DNA from: Pseudanabaena galeata CCNP1313
GTDB taxonomy: Bacteria > Cyanobacteriota > Cyanobacteriia > Pseudanabaenales > Pseudanabaenaceae
Length of the DNA stretch: 64,000 bases
Assembly: GCF_029910235.1 (NCBI RefSeq)
Contig: NZ_CP112874.1
Location: forward strand, 4,206,501-4,270,500
Direction: 5' to 3'
Shown one piece after another: positions 18,853-27,985 of the stretch. The position numbers and the translations under genes are program-made. Positions within the stretch are counted from its first letter, which is position 1. The number at the start of each line of letters is the position of its first letter. The notes beneath the pieces are model-generated. The model was not told the DNA's origin and did not search any database. It saw nothing but the letters and a program-made list of their open reading frames with translations.

Positions 18853-18990
18853 ATGCCACTTAGTCTATTGATTGCAACGTTACCTGAAGCGTATAGAATT
18901 TTCGATCCACTGGTAAACGTTCTTCCCGTTATTCCTGTCTTTTTCTTGCTACTCGCTTTTGTGTGGCAAGCAGCAGTTGGTTTCAAATAG
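18853..18990 (+). CDS. psbK: Photosystem II reaction centre protein K
   Basis: 45 codons. The mature core reads [20 protein letters not shown], followed by [16 protein letters not shown], which is the PsbK signature from its Pro-rich start to the conserved C-terminal [10 protein letters not shown]. PsbK is a single-span subunit of the PSII core near CP43. The short N-terminal leader is removed in the mature protein. A strong AAGGAGG ribosome-binding site lies at about 18836-18842, and a long hairpin (19088-19135) follows. The gene is easily missed because of its size and the long antisense reading frame across it. Confidence 0.95.
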   Translation: MPLSLLIATLPEAYRIFDPLVNVLPVIPVFFLLLAFVWQAAVGFK

Positions 18991-19087
18991 GTTTCACTTT
19001 TAAGTCTTGACTTAATCAAAAAAACTTATAAAAAACTTTTAAGTACAACCTGTACGTTTGTACTGTCTCAATTTATAAAACAAAAAC

Positions 19088-19135
19088 GATATAAGCAATC
19101 GGGGTAGCGGCAACGTTACCCCGATTGCTTATATC
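19088..19135. terminator. Terminator hairpin after psbK
   Basis: Perfect 19-bp arms (GATATAAGCAATCGGGGTA) around a 10-nt loop. A second hairpin with the CTTACAGCGC-TTT-GCGCTGTAAG structure follows at 19158-19180. Confidence 0.75.
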
Positions 19136-19207
19136 ATCTGTCTTGAAAAGGCAGACACTTACAGCGCTTTGCGCTGTAAGCACTAAAAATATTATTTTTC
19201 ATGAACT

Positions 19208-19447
19208 ATGGAAACCCTTGGTCGCTGGACGAACAAATTTTTGATGTTCAATTTGTTCTTAGTATTTTTCTTTTTTGCGTGGTTGTTGGTTGCCCTCGGA
19301 GGCGAAACCCTAAAAATAAATCTTGGATTAGAACTATGGAGACAACTCTGGGAGCCATTGATTCAACCCGTGTTAGGTATTGTTATGGCTGGTGCGATCG
19401 CTAGTGGCATCATCTCTAAAGTTAAGCAAAAATTAGCGAAACCCTAG
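19208..19447 (+). CDS. Small membrane protein, unknown function
   Basis: 79 residues with two transmembrane segments (about 12-32 and 52-68) and basic ends. The frame starting at ATG 19208 (METLGRWTNKF) is preferred over an overlapping +1-frame ORF from 19201, because only this frame gives a coherent hydrophobic pattern. Downstream of psbK, perhaps thylakoid-associated, but I do not recognise the family. The stop is followed by a GAAAAAGGCGC-TTT hairpin (19453-19477). Confidence 0.65.
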   Translation: METLGRWTNKFLMFNLFLVFFFFAWLLVALGGETLKINLGLELWRQLWEPLIQPVLGIVMAGAIASGIISKVKQKLAKP

Positions 19448-19452
19448 TCATC

Positions 19453-19477
19453 GAAAAAGGCGCTTTGCGCCTTTTTC
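19453..19477. terminator. Bidirectional terminator hairpin
   Basis: GAAAAAGGCGC-TTT-GCGCCTTTTTC, perfect 11-bp arms, ending one base before the stop codon of the convergent oxygenase gene. Confidence 0.8.
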
Positions 19478-20518
19478 CTATACATGTCTTACCCAGCCAT
19501 TGATCGTGAAGCGACTATCGGCAAAATATTCTGATGGGCAACTGACGGGCAAAACTTCATGCATACAGTGGCTAGGAAAAAAGATGATCGTATTGTTAGT
19601 AGGCTGAATTACCTTGCGTGAGTCTGCGGCGACAGAGTAGCCATTTTCGATTTTGCTGTCATAGATGACTAATTCGCCACCAGTAAAAGACTTGGGTTCA
19701 CGATAGTAGTAGTACACATAGGTCAAAATTCGTGAAGCGCAGTCTGGACTACCATTGTCATTATGAACCTTGTAATAATTGCCATGATTATGGGCAGTCA
19801 TTTGTGACTCAATTTGTCCGATCGCAAAGTCTTTGATATCTAAGTGCTTGATGATCTGTGGTGATATTTTTCGTACTAGATTAACCATTAAATCTGAGAA
19901 TTCAGGGAAATGGGCAAGATAAAAAGAGCGGCGATAGTTGGGATCGGAAGCTGAATTTGTAGTAGGAAGAAAATCAGGCTGTTTATTAATGGTGTAGCGT
20001 AACAAGTCATTTAGTTGACTTGCTGATAAAAAATCATCAATTAATGCATAGGGAGATGGAATTACCTCTACTTCTGGGGGAATCTTTAAAACAATAGAAT
20101 CACTAAGTGTTGATTGCTTATAATCTGGAATTTCTGATACATATGTTGGTGCTTGGGAAAGAGCATCATTGTTATTTATTAATAAGTTTTGTTTTGTATT
20201 AATAGCCCAAAAGCTTTCTCCAAACTGATGATCGACTAATGTACATTCAAAGTTTCGCCAAGAAAATTTACAGTTTTGAGGTTGAGATAATACTTTTTTG
20301 TTCAAGCTATTAATGAAGGTTTCATCAAGGCTTAGTAAAAGTTTTAGCTCAGTGGTTGAAATCCAGAAACCCGAATCAGCAATATGCTTTACATTGTCAA
20401 GTCTTTGGATTAAGGAATTAACTTGACAATGAGTATCTTCAGAAATTATTTGGGGCTTTCGATGCTGCGCTTTCATAGGTTTAATGATTACTGTTATTTT
20501 ATTTGAGCCATATCTCAT
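19478..20518 (-). CDS. 2-oxoglutarate/Fe(II) oxygenase, prolyl-4-hydroxylase-like
   Basis: 346 residues. The C-terminal half (about 165-345) is a P4Hc-type domain: the HxD metal motif is VHNDNGSP and the distal His lies in FFPSHCMHEVLPV, with the 2OG-binding region after it. The N-terminal 160 residues have no recognisable domain. ATG 20518 gives MRYGSNKITV; ATG 20476 (MKAQHRKPQ) is an alternative. Proteins of this type occur in cyanobacteria, often near peptide or polysaccharide genes, but the substrate is unknown. Confidence 0.82.
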   Translation of the reverse strand: MRYGSNKITVIIKPMKAQHRKPQIISEDTHCQVNSLIQRLDNVKHIADSGFWISTTELKLLLSLDETFINSLNKKVLSQPQNCKFSWRNFECTLVDHQFGESFWAINTKQNLLINNNDALSQAPTYVSEIPDYKQSTLSDSIVLKIPPEVEVIPSPYALIDDFLSASQLNDLLRYTINKQPDFLPTTNSASDPNYRRSFYLAHFPEFSDLMVNLVRKISPQIIKHLDIKDFAIGQIESQMTAHNHGNYYKVHNDNGSPDCASRILTYVYYYYREPKSFTGGELVIYDSKIENGYSVAADSRKVIQPTNNTIIFFPSHCMHEVLPVSCPSEYFADSRFTINGWVRHV

Positions 20519-20544
20519 AAGTACCTAGGTTTAATAAAACCAAG

Positions 20545-20580
20545 AACCCAAATAAGCGGAATCGCCCGCTTATTTGGGTT
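20545..20580. repeat. Hairpin AACCCAAATAAGCGG
   Basis: Near-perfect 15-bp arms upstream of the oxygenase start and downstream of sppA. It is followed by TTTAATTATGCCTACCTACTTA, the end motif of C-type elements. Confidence 0.6.
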
Positions 20581-20623
20581 TTATATTTAATTATGCCTAC
20601 CTACTTATACGGCTTAAATAACT

Positions 20624-21634
20624 CTAGTTAGACCAGCTTGGCATTAATAAAATCGGTGGATCATAACTGCTTGTTTGCATATTGCGACTAGTTAGTTTTG
20701 ACGTTAGCTGATCAGCGATCACCCCAGAGATCCTGTCATTACCAGTGATATTTAAAAATGGCAAAGCAATGTTGACATTAGCTTCACTGAGCAATTGATC
20801 TAATAGTCTTTCAAAGGAAGCTGGAGTCTTACGAATTGGTAATTCTCTTGTTTCTGGCAAATTGAATTTTTTTCTAGATAAACTACGCAAATCTGCGATC
20901 GCTACATCTAATGTTCCTATGGCATCAACTAGCTTATTATCTTTAGCCTGTTGTCCAGTATAAAGTCGCCCATCCGCTAGCTTACGAACTACCTCTAAGT
21001 CTAGTTTGCGACCTTTAGAAACGTCGGTGATAAATTCTTGGTAAGTACTTTGTAGGATATCTTGCAGGAGTTGACGCTCAGGATCGCCTAGTTCGCGAAA
21101 TGGCGAAAAAATATCTTTGTAGGGACCAGTTTTGATCGTTTGTGATTGGATTCCCACCCGATCTAATAATTCTTTAGCATTAAAACCGCTTAAAATCACG
21201 CCGATACTGCCTGTTAATGTACCAGCATTCGCATAAATCTTAGTTGCTGAACTTGCGGCATAGTAGCCGCCACTGGTCGCTTGATCGAGCATACTTACGA
21301 CAACGGGCTTTACTTCACTTAAGTCCTTAACGGCTTGGTAGAGTTCTTTGCTTGCACCTACCGTTCCCCCAGGGCTGTTAATTGATAGCAATACGCCTTT
21401 AACAGATTCGTCTTCAATTAATTCACGTAGGCGATCGCGTACTGCCATTGCCCCTGATGACGAAGCCCTTGCTCCTGTAATCGCCCCATCTAGTGACACT
21501 AGTTCGAGGCGATCGCGATCGAGTACTTTCTTTAAATTCAACTCTTCATCCATTTGGCGACGCTGGATGCCAAAAGTTGCCGAGATGAAACAAATTGCGA
21601 CTAAGACGAGAGCAATGATGCGATTAAGTTGCAT
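20624..21634 (-). CDS. sppA: Signal peptide peptidase SppA (short form)
   Basis: 336 residues. An N-terminal membrane anchor (about 4-22) is followed by one S49 peptidase domain. The catalytic Ser is in DQATSGGYYAAS and the general-base Lys in TGPYKDIF. Single-domain size fits the 36-kDa SppA form (SppA2 in cyanobacteria) that clears signal peptides in the membrane. The gene is monocistronic, and a hairpin with arms AACCCAGAAAGTATAGG (21672-21720) lies upstream. Confidence 0.9.
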   Translation of the reverse strand: MQLNRIIALVLVAICFISATFGIQRRQMDEELNLKKVLDRDRLELVSLDGAITGARASSSGAMAVRDRLRELIEDESVKGVLLSINSPGGTVGASKELYQAVKDLSEVKPVVVSMLDQATSGGYYAASSATKIYANAGTLTGSIGVILSGFNAKELLDRVGIQSQTIKTGPYKDIFSPFRELGDPERQLLQDILQSTYQEFITDVSKGRKLDLEVVRKLADGRLYTGQQAKDNKLVDAIGTLDVAIADLRSLSRKKFNLPETRELPIRKTPASFERLLDQLLSEANVNIALPFLNITGNDRISGVIADQLTSKLTSRNMQTSSYDPPILLMPSWSN

Positions 21635-21671
21635 AGGGAATTTTTGTGGCGGCTGCTTTAGTTTAGTATAA

Positions 21672-21720
21672 AACCCAGAAAGTATAGGTAGTGCATCGTG
21701 TCGCCTATACTTTCTGGGTT
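21672..21720. repeat. Hairpin between divergent sppA and chlM
   Basis: 17-bp perfect arms AACCCAGAAAGTATAGG with a 15-nt loop, in the 5' region shared by sppA and chlM. Not at a 3' end, so not an obvious terminator. Confidence 0.6.
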
Positions 21721-21784
21721 AAAATCATCATCTGTAACAAAACTACTAATTTAAACAGCTTTTTTGTAAGCTTTCTTCACAATC

Positions 21785-22495
21785 ATGGCTAATAAAGCGC
21801 TCAACAATCCCTCAACTAAAGCATCTCCTAAAGATAAAGAAATAGTTCGCGATTATTTTAATTCCACTGGCTTTGATCGCTGGCGGCGGATTTATGGCGA
21901 AGGTAGTGATGTCAATCGAGTGCAACGCGATATCCGTACTGGACATCAACAAACTGTTGATTATGTTTTGAACTGGTTTAAAAATGACAAGAATGCCGTA
22001 AATCAAACGGTCTGTGATGCGGGTTGTGGTACTGGTAGTTTGAGCATTCCCCTCGCGGCAATGGGCGCAAAAGTATATGCCAGCGATATTTCCGAAAAGA
22101 TGGTGGGTGAAGGCAAGAGCCGCGCTAATGATCCTGAAAACCCTGTTTTTGAAGTCAAGGATTTAGCTGCATTGTCTGGACAATACGACACTGTAATCTG
22201 TCTGGATGTCTTGATTCATTATCCTGATCTTGATTCCGAAGTGATGATTGCTCATCTAGCCTCTCTTGCCAAATCCCGCTTGATTCTCAGTTTTGCTCCT
22301 AAAAATCCTTACTATGTGCTGATGAAAAAAGTAGGCGATATGGTTCCTGGTCCTAGTAAGGCAACTCGCGCCTATCTACACAAGGAGTCTGATGTGCACC
22401 GTGTTCTTCAGAAGCTAGGCTTCACGATTAAGCGTAAAGAATTTACTGCCACCTCATTTTATTTCTCTCGCTTAATCGAAGCTGTCCGCAATTAA
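21785..22495 (+). CDS. chlM: Mg-protoporphyrin IX methyltransferase
   Basis: 236 residues. It methylates the 13-propionate of Mg-protoporphyrin IX with S-adenosylmethionine, a chlorophyll synthesis step. The SAM motif I is VCDAGCGTGSLSIPLA (about 76-91), and the N-terminal segment YFNSTGFDRWRRIYGEGSDVN is characteristic of ChlM/BchM. Full length for the family. The stop codon TAA (22493-22495) is the first part of a perfect 20-bp-arm palindrome. Confidence 0.95.
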   Translation: MANKALNNPSTKASPKDKEIVRDYFNSTGFDRWRRIYGEGSDVNRVQRDIRTGHQQTVDYVLNWFKNDKNAVNQTVCDAGCGTGSLSIPLAAMGAKVYASDISEKMVGEGKSRANDPENPVFEVKDLAALSGQYDTVICLDVLIHYPDLDSEVMIAHLASLAKSRLILSFAPKNPYYVLMKKVGDMVPGPSKATRAYLHKESDVHRVLQKLGFTIKRKEFTATSFYFSRLIEAVRN

Positions 22496-22536
22496 CTAAA
22501 AAAATCACCGCCTCTCGGCGGTGATTTTTTTAGTTA
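22493..22536. terminator. Terminator palindrome that includes the chlM stop codon
   Basis: TAACTAAAAAAATCACCGCC, loop TCTC, then the exact reverse complement. The left arm starts at the TAA stop of chlM. Confidence 0.85.
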
Positions 22537-22582
22537 TAGAACAATCTCATATAATTTACAAAAAGACTGCCGAAATAAAATT

Positions 22583-23263
22583 ATGCCTGTCCTTAACGCC
22601 AGCACCTTGACACTAGATCAGGTCTATTACCATCTTAAATTTCAAAAATTATCCTACGGCTCTTTTATATCTTTACTTCAGCTAGAGCCATTATCAGAAT
22701 TTGAATGTGCTGAGCTTAGACAAATTCGTATTGATTTTGAAAGCTATCTTAACGACGGAAAAGTGCTTGAGAATATGGTGATGGCTTTAACGGTAATGCC
22801 ATTGTTGAGGCTAGCAGGTTTTTATCGCGCTCCGATCAAAATGCGAATGGAACAGGAAATAGGTCGGCTTAATATTGAAGATGAAGATATTAGTATCACA
22901 GGTAGATTAGATCTGATTTGTATTAATAAGAATCGTCCTGCGATTAATGATATTGCTTTTTGGATTTTAGCGATCGAGGCGAAAAATACGAGTATCAGTG
23001 CATCGGAAGGCTTACCACAATTACTTACCTATGCCTATAAAAGTTTAGAACAGCAAAAATCCGTTTGGGGATTAACTACCAATGGAGTGTATTACGAGTT
23101 TTTCTATATTCAGCAAAATCCTCAAAATGCTTCATCTCCAACTTATCAACCCTTGCCATCTCTACATCTGATGGAGCCTGAGTCCTCAGAAAAGTTGCTG
23201 CAAGTCTTAAAAGCCATTTGCAAATTGCAGAATAGTGTGAACAATTTAACTGCGGCAATTTAA
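22583..23263 (+). CDS. PD-(D/E)XK nuclease-like hypothetical protein
   Basis: 226 residues. Residues 80-170 carry a GRLDLI...ILAIEAKN...GLPQLLTYAY pattern, compatible with the restriction-endonuclease-like fold (Asp, Glu-x-Lys, downstream Gln). Such proteins in cyanobacteria are often annotated as type I restriction subunit R-like fragments, but no restriction or methylase gene is near. Likely a stand-alone family; nuclease activity is unproven. Confidence 0.65.
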   Translation: MPVLNASTLTLDQVYYHLKFQKLSYGSFISLLQLEPLSEFECAELRQIRIDFESYLNDGKVLENMVMALTVMPLLRLAGFYRAPIKMRMEQEIGRLNIEDEDISITGRLDLICINKNRPAINDIAFWILAIEAKNTSISASEGLPQLLTYAYKSLEQQKSVWGLTTNGVYYEFFYIQQNPQNASSPTYQPLPSLHLMEPESSEKLLQVLKAICKLQNSVNNLTAAI

Positions 23264-23411
23264 AAGCTAAAAACTAAGAAAGTATGGCAGCGCTTTGTAG
23301 AGCTGAATGCTTTTAGATTTTAAGCTGTAAGAATTCTTTACATTTTATATTTAGGCGATCGCATAGAAATAGCTGCAAAACCTGTTTGAATAGAAAATAG
23401 TGCTTTTAACT

Positions 23412-23444
23412 AAGTAGGGGCGGCGCAAAGCGCCGCCCCTACTT
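23412..23444. repeat. Palindrome AAGTAGGGGCGGCGC
   Basis: Perfect 15-bp arms around AAA with the GGCGC core, in the 235-bp gap upstream of hemC. Confidence 0.75.
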
Positions 23445-23498
23445 ACCTTTAAATTTCTATTGTTTTAATTAATTTTCATATTATTTTTAGTTTATCCT

Positions 23499-24449
23499 AT
23501 GGTTGCATCATCAACAGTTCGCATTAGTTCTCGCAAAAGTCAGCTAGCACTGGTACAGACGCATTGGGTACAAGCGGAACTAAGCAAAGCACATCCTGAT
23601 CGCCAGTTTGATGTCGTCACCATGAGTACACAGGGCGATAAAATCCTTGACGTGGCATTAGCCAAAATTGGAGATAAGGGCTTATTTACTAAAGAATTAG
23701 AAGTCTCAATGCTGACTAAGGAGTCAGACCTTGCAGTACATAGTCTTAAAGATTTACCAACTCATTTACCAGAGGGACTAATTCTTGGCGCAGTAACTGA
23801 ACGTGAAGATCCTGCCGATGCCTTAGTAGTCCATGAAAAGCTTAAGGACAAAACCCTCGCAACTTTGCCATCAGGTACTGTAGTTGGTACATCTTCACTG
23901 CGTCGCTTAGCTCAGTTACGCCATTACTATCCTCACCTCACCTTTAAGGATGTACGAGGTAACCTGAATACGCGCTTACAAAAGCTCGATTCTGGTGAGT
24001 ACGATGCGCTAATTCTTGCGGCCGCAGGTTTGCGTCGTTTGGGAATGGGCGATCGCGTACATGAGGTCATCGATGGAGAAATTTCACTTCACGCGGTCGG
24101 ACAGGGTGCGTTAGGAATTGAGTGCCGTGCTGAAGACCCCGATATCTTGGCTTTGTTTACACCAATCATCCACTATCCCACCACACAACGCTGCCTCGCT
24201 GAGCGTGCTTTCTTGCGTGAACTTGAAGGTGGTTGTCAAGTTCCTATTGGTGTGAATACTTCCATTACTGCTGATAAGTTAACTCTTAAAGGAATTGTCG
24301 CAAGTCTTGATGGGCTGACTCTAGTTAAGGGCGAAGTAACAGGCGATCTGACTAATCCTGAAGCGATCGGAGCAGAACTTGCTGACGACTTAAAATCTAA
24401 GGGCGCTCAAGACATTCTCAATAAGATCTTTGCTGAAGTGCGTGCTTAG
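23499..24449 (+). CDS. hemC: Hydroxymethylbilane synthase (porphobilinogen deaminase)
   Basis: 316 residues, the usual length. It polymerises four porphobilinogens to hydroxymethylbilane in tetrapyrrole synthesis. The dipyrromethane-cofactor Cys is in [10 protein letters not shown] (about residue 247); other HemC motifs ([34 protein letters not shown]) are present. Monocistronic. Confidence 0.97.
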   Translation: MVASSTVRISSRKSQLALVQTHWVQAELSKAHPDRQFDVVTMSTQGDKILDVALAKIGDKGLFTKELEVSMLTKESDLAVHSLKDLPTHLPEGLILGAVTEREDPADALVVHEKLKDKTLATLPSGTVVGTSSLRRLAQLRHYYPHLTFKDVRGNLNTRLQKLDSGEYDALILAAAGLRRLGMGDRVHEVIDGEISLHAVGQGALGIECRAEDPDILALFTPIIHYPTTQRCLAERAFLRELEGGCQVPIGVNTSITADKLTLKGIVASLDGLTLVKGEVTGDLTNPEAIGAELADDLKSKGAQDILNKIFAEVRA

Positions 24450-24755
24450 GGACGCATAGTAAAGAACCAAATTTTTGTAGCACGGCAAAGCCGCGCTACA
24501 AAAATTTGGTTCTTTATTTAGCAGAGACTCTAGTACTAATTCACGAAAGTGTGACCACACTTTTGTGGGTTAATAACCAAATCCAGTAGGGGTTTTAAAA
24601 CAGAAAATGGCTTAGCCATTTTCTGTTTTGGTGTAAGTTCGTGCTTTAAAATGCGAAAAAGAGAGTAAAATTGTAAATTCCCAAACAAATTTTTATAGGT
24701 TGTAGTACTCATAGCACAGCAACCTATAAAAATCAATAATTGAGTTGATAGCGTT
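24450..24755. repeat. Intergenic region with D-type and B-type repeats
   Basis: A D-type palindrome (24461-24515, 21-bp arms AAAGAACCAAATTTTTGTAGC) is preceded by GGGACGCATAGT. A related D-type copy is at 26414-26470. Then a B-type element (about 24531-24635): TTCACGAAAGTGTG-ACC-ACACTTTTGTGG and the hairpin AAAACAGAAAATGGC-TTA (24597-24629). Confidence 0.8.
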
Positions 24756-26267
24756 GTGCAGTCTGACTATTTAGAACGAATTCTCAAAGCTCGCGTGTAT
24801 GATGTCGCGCAAGAATCTCCCTTAGAATTGGCTCCCAATCTATCGGCAAGATTAAATAATCGACTGTTACTTAAAAGAGAAGATATGCAATCTGTCTTCT
24901 CCTTTAAGTTACGTGGTGCTTATAACAAAATGGCGCAATTGCCCCATGATTTGCTCATGAAAGGTGTAATCGCTGCGTCAGCAGGAAATCATGCTCAGGG
25001 CGTGGCTCTTAGCGCTCGCGAGCTAGGTACAAAAGCGATTATTGTCATGCCTGTGACTACACCACTGGTGAAAGTAAATGCCGTAAAAATGCGTGGTGGT
25101 GAAGTAGTTTTGCATGGTGACACCTATGATGATGCCTATGCCTATGCCCGTCAACTGGAAGCAGAAAAGAATTTAACTTTTATTCATCCCTTTGATGATC
25201 CTGATGTAATTGCGGGACAGGGAACGATTGGTATGGAGATTTTGCGCCAATATCAGAAGCCAATCCATGCGATTTTTGTCGCGATCGGTGGTGGTGGATT
25301 GATTTCAGGTGTGGCAGCCTATGTGAAGCGATTACGTCCTGAGATTAAAATCATTGGTGTGGAACCTGTGGACTCTGATGCGATGTCGCGATCGCTTCAG
25401 GCTGGACATCGAGTGCGCCTTGAGCAAGTTGGTTTATTTGCTGATGGGGTGGCAGTGCGCGAAGTTGGTACAGAGACATTTCGGCTTTGTCAGCAATATG
25501 TCGATGAAATCTTGCTAGTTGATACCGATAATACCTGTGCAGCGATTAAGGACGTTTTTGAAGATACACGCTCGATTTTAGAGCCTGCTGGAGCCTTGGC
25601 GATCGCAGGTGCGAAGGCTTATGTTGAGCGTGAGGGCATCGCAGGACAAACGCTAGTAGCGATCGCCTGTGGTGCGAATATGAACTTTGATCGCTTGCGA
25701 TTCGTTGCCGAACGTGCCGAATTAGGCGAAAACCGCGAAGCCATTTTTGCGGTAACCATTCCTGAACAGTCGGGAAGTTTGCGGAAGTTTTGCGAACTGC
25801 TGGGCAAACGGAACTTAACTGAATTTAGCTATCGGATTGCCGATCAAGAAATTGCTCATATTTTTATCGGTGTGCAGATTGTCAATCGTGCTGATGCCGC
25901 AAATCTAGCAACCACTTTTGCAGGGAATGGATTTACGGCGATCGAGATTACAGATGATGAACTGACGAAACTACATTTGCGCCACATGGTCGGCGGGCGA
26001 TCGCCTCTTGCAAATAATGAGTTACTCTATCGCTTTGAGTTTCCTGAGCGTCCAGGAGCTTTGATGAAGTTCGTCGGCTCCATGAGTCCTAATTGGAATA
26101 TTAGCTTATTCCATTATCGAAACAATGGTGCAGATTATGGAAGGATTGTTGTGGGTGTGCAAGTACCACCATCAGAAATGGAAGAGTGGCAAGCATTTGT
26201 CGATACTCTTGGTTATCGCTATTGGGATGAAAGCCAAAATCCAGTCTATAAGCTGTTTTTAGGTTGA
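24756..26267 (+). CDS. ilvA: Threonine ammonia-lyase, biosynthetic
   Basis: 503 residues. PLP-dependent deamination of threonine to 2-oxobutyrate, the first step to isoleucine. The PLP Lys is in SVFSFKLRGAYNK (about 51), the phosphate loop is GGGGLISG, and two ACT-like regulatory domains follow (about 325-500), which fits the isoleucine-regulated long form. The start is GTG at 24756 (Met-Gln-Ser-Asp-Tyr); no better ATG exists upstream. Confidence 0.96.
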   Translation: MQSDYLERILKARVYDVAQESPLELAPNLSARLNNRLLLKREDMQSVFSFKLRGAYNKMAQLPHDLLMKGVIAASAGNHAQGVALSARELGTKAIIVMPVTTPLVKVNAVKMRGGEVVLHGDTYDDAYAYARQLEAEKNLTFIHPFDDPDVIAGQGTIGMEILRQYQKPIHAIFVAIGGGGLISGVAAYVKRLRPEIKIIGVEPVDSDAMSRSLQAGHRVRLEQVGLFADGVAVREVGTETFRLCQQYVDEILLVDTDNTCAAIKDVFEDTRSILEPAGALAIAGAKAYVEREGIAGQTLVAIACGANMNFDRLRFVAERAELGENREAIFAVTIPEQSGSLRKFCELLGKRNLTEFSYRIADQEIAHIFIGVQIVNRADAANLATTFAGNGFTAIEITDDELTKLHLRHMVGGRSPLANNELLYRFEFPERPGALMKFVGSMSPNWNISLFHYRNNGADYGRIVVGVQVPPSEMEEWQAFVDTLGYRYWDESQNPVYKLFLG

Positions 26268-26280
26268 GTTTCGTTTGCTA

Positions 26281-26380
26281 AGTAGCTCACCATAATTAAA
26301 CCCTAAAACCAGAAGCTGTCCCGCCCGCGTAGCAGGCGGGACAGCTTTCTAGGTTTTTAGTTTACTTATGCCTAGCTACT
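26281..26380. repeat. C-type element, copy 1
   Basis: About 100 bp, bounded by AGTAGCTCACCATAATTAAA and the roughly inverted TTATGCCTAGCTACT. The centre is GCTGTCCCGCC-CGCGTAGCA-GGCGGGACAGC. An inverted, highly similar copy lies at 37149-37245, and half-copies of the ends occur at about 8371, 20585 and 34757. Confidence 0.75.
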
Positions 26381-26413
26381 TATTGATATTATTTAGGGAC
26401 GCGCAGTTAAAAT

Positions 26414-26470
26414 AAAGAATCATCTTTTTTGTAGCATGGCTTTGCCATGCTACAAAAAAGATGATTCTTT
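26414..26470. repeat. D-type palindrome, 27-bp perfect arms
   Basis: AAAGAATCATCTTTTTTGTA(GCATGGC) around TTT, preceded by GGGACGCGCAGTT like the copy at 24461. It lies between ilvA and the DUF2839 gene. Confidence 0.75.
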
Positions 26471-26505
26471 ATCACAGCAATTGTTAGTTTAGGAGCATAT
26501 ATTTT

Positions 26506-26724
26506 ATGGGCGAGTCAAAACGCCGTAAGCAGGTATTAGGTGAGGACTATGGTAAGACTGAGCCGATCGCATCTTGGATACCTTTCTTAACCAAAGACAA
26601 GGCAAATAAATTTGTCGAAGTGTCTACCCAAGCGGCTTGGTACGGTATTGGTGCAACCGCCTTAATCTGGGTGACGATTCGGTTTATTGGTCCCGCCTTT
26701 GGTTGGTGGCATCTTGCCGATTAA
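26506..26724 (+). CDS. DUF2839 family small membrane protein
   Basis: 72 residues with the DUF2839 features: MGESKRRKQVLGEDYGK start and one C-terminal membrane segment (about 44-62) ending in WWHLAD. The function is unknown; the family is restricted to cyanobacteria and plastid lineages as far as I recall. The TAA stop is 3 nt before the ispD start, so the two genes form an operon. Confidence 0.85.
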   Translation: MGESKRRKQVLGEDYGKTEPIASWIPFLTKDKANKFVEVSTQAAWYGIGATALIWVTIRFIGPAFGWWHLAD

Positions 26725-26727
26725 CCT

Positions 26728-27414
26728 ATGACCTGTCATTTATTAATTCCTGCGGCAGGTAGCGGCAAACGCATGGGAGCCGATTGCAATAAGTTGCTAT
26801 TACCTTTACTCGGCAAGCCAATTTTGCAATGGACTCTAGAAGCAGCGATCGCTTCTGAGGCGATCACTTGGATTGGCGTGATGGGACAACCCCATGATTA
26901 TCCAGAGTTTCAAAAGATTTTTAATGAGATCAGTCTACTGAAGCCAATTCGACTGATTCAAGGTGGAGCAACTCGTCAAGCTTCGGTATTCAATGGTTTA
27001 AAAGCTTTGCCGATAGATTGCGATCGCGTCTTAATCCATGATGGCGCAAGATGCTTGGTGACACCTGAGTTATTTGATCGCTGTGATCTCGCTTTGCAAG
27101 AGATGCAGGGTTTTATAGTGGCTGTACCAGTCAAAGATACGATTAAAGTCGTCGATGGCTTGACCATTGTCGATACCCCTAACCGCGATCATCTTTGGGC
27201 AGCGCAAACCCCCCAAGGTTTCCAACTAGACGTAATCAAAAATGCTCATCTTACCGCCTTGGAACTGGGATGGGAAGTCACCGATGATGCGGCTTTATTA
27301 GAAAAAGTTGGCTTAGCAGTACAGATCGTGATGGGTGAAGAAACTAATCTCAAAGTGACTACACCTCAAGATTTAGCGATCGCTGAATTTATTTTAAAAC
27401 AACGTAATAACTAA
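26728..27414 (+). CDS. ispD: 2-C-methyl-D-erythritol 4-phosphate cytidylyltransferase
   Basis: 228 residues. Couples MEP to CTP in the MEP isoprenoid pathway. The N-terminal AAGSGKRMGAD loop, LIQGGATRQASVFNGL and VLIHDGARCLV are the expected CTP- and substrate-binding motifs. It follows the DUF2839 gene by 3 nt. The stop codon TAA (27412-27414) is inside a perfect palindrome shared with the convergent peroxiredoxin gene. Confidence 0.96.
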   Translation: MTCHLLIPAAGSGKRMGADCNKLLLPLLGKPILQWTLEAAIASEAITWIGVMGQPHDYPEFQKIFNEISLLKPIRLIQGGATRQASVFNGLKALPIDCDRVLIHDGARCLVTPELFDRCDLALQEMQGFIVAVPVKDTIKVVDGLTIVDTPNRDHLWAAQTPQGFQLDVIKNAHLTALELGWEVTDDAALLEKVGLAVQIVMGEETNLKVTTPQDLAIAEFILKQRNN

Positions 27415-27441
27415 AAAAAGGCGCAAAGCGCCTTTTTTTAG
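27411..27441. terminator. Bidirectional terminator containing both stop codons
   Basis: CTAAAAAAAGGCGC-AAA-GCGCCTTTTTTTAG: 14-bp perfect arms. The left arm includes the TAA of ispD (27412-27414), and the right arm includes the TAA of the minus-strand peroxiredoxin gene (27438-27440). The symmetry is exact. Confidence 0.9.
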
Positions 27442-27890
27442 ACCTTGAGACTTCTCAGTACAACCAAGAGTTCGGAATCTTCACGCTTAAAAACTGGCAG
27501 AAATTCGATATGTTTATAACGGATGATGCCATGAATATCGATGATGCAATAGGCGCGTTTACTGCCAAATAAACTGGAAACCCCGTACTTTTTGCAAACC
27601 TCTTGGTTGCGATCGCTTAGCAAGGGAAACTGTAAACCTAGCTTTTTAGAAAACTCAATATGCTTCTCAATTGGATCGGTACTAATGCCAAGGATTTCTG
27701 CTCCAGCTTCCCGAAATTTTGTCCAATCATCTGCGAAACATTGCATCTCACTGGTGCAAAGCGGAGAGAAATCTCCTGGATAAAAGGCTAGTACAACATT
27801 GGTCTTACCTTCGTAGCGGCTGAGGGTAATATCACCGCGATCGCTAGGTAAAGTAAAATCTGGAGCTTTTTGACCGACTTCGACAGACAT
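27438..27890 (-). CDS. Peroxiredoxin (BCP/PrxQ-AhpC type)
   Basis: 150 residues from ATG 27890 (MSVEVGQKAPDFTLPSDRG). Peroxidatic Cys in the FYPGDFSPLCTSEMQC motif; another Cys 5 residues on (QCF) is the PrxQ-like resolving position, and a further Cys is in EVCKKYGV. It reduces hydrogen peroxide or alkyl peroxides with thioredoxin. The frame continues upstream to 27956, but that part overlaps the divergent gene's leader and lacks features. Confidence 0.9.
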   Translation of the reverse strand: MSVEVGQKAPDFTLPSDRGDITLSRYEGKTNVVLAFYPGDFSPLCTSEMQCFADDWTKFREAGAEILGISTDPIEKHIEFSKKLGLQFPLLSDRNQEVCKKYGVSSLFGSKRAYCIIDIHGIIRYKHIEFLPVFKREDSELLVVLRSLKV

Positions 27891-27985
27891 AGAGTTTCCT
27901 GTATTACCTTTTGATTTGGGGTTTAGACTGGAGCATAGTATTTGGTTCACAGCCACTCATCATCTTATCAACAATACTACCTACC

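Noticed and set aside
18747-19019. N-terminal extension of the secreted hypothetical protein
   Set aside because: It is antisense to psbK, lacks a plausible leader, and a signal peptide begins at 18746.
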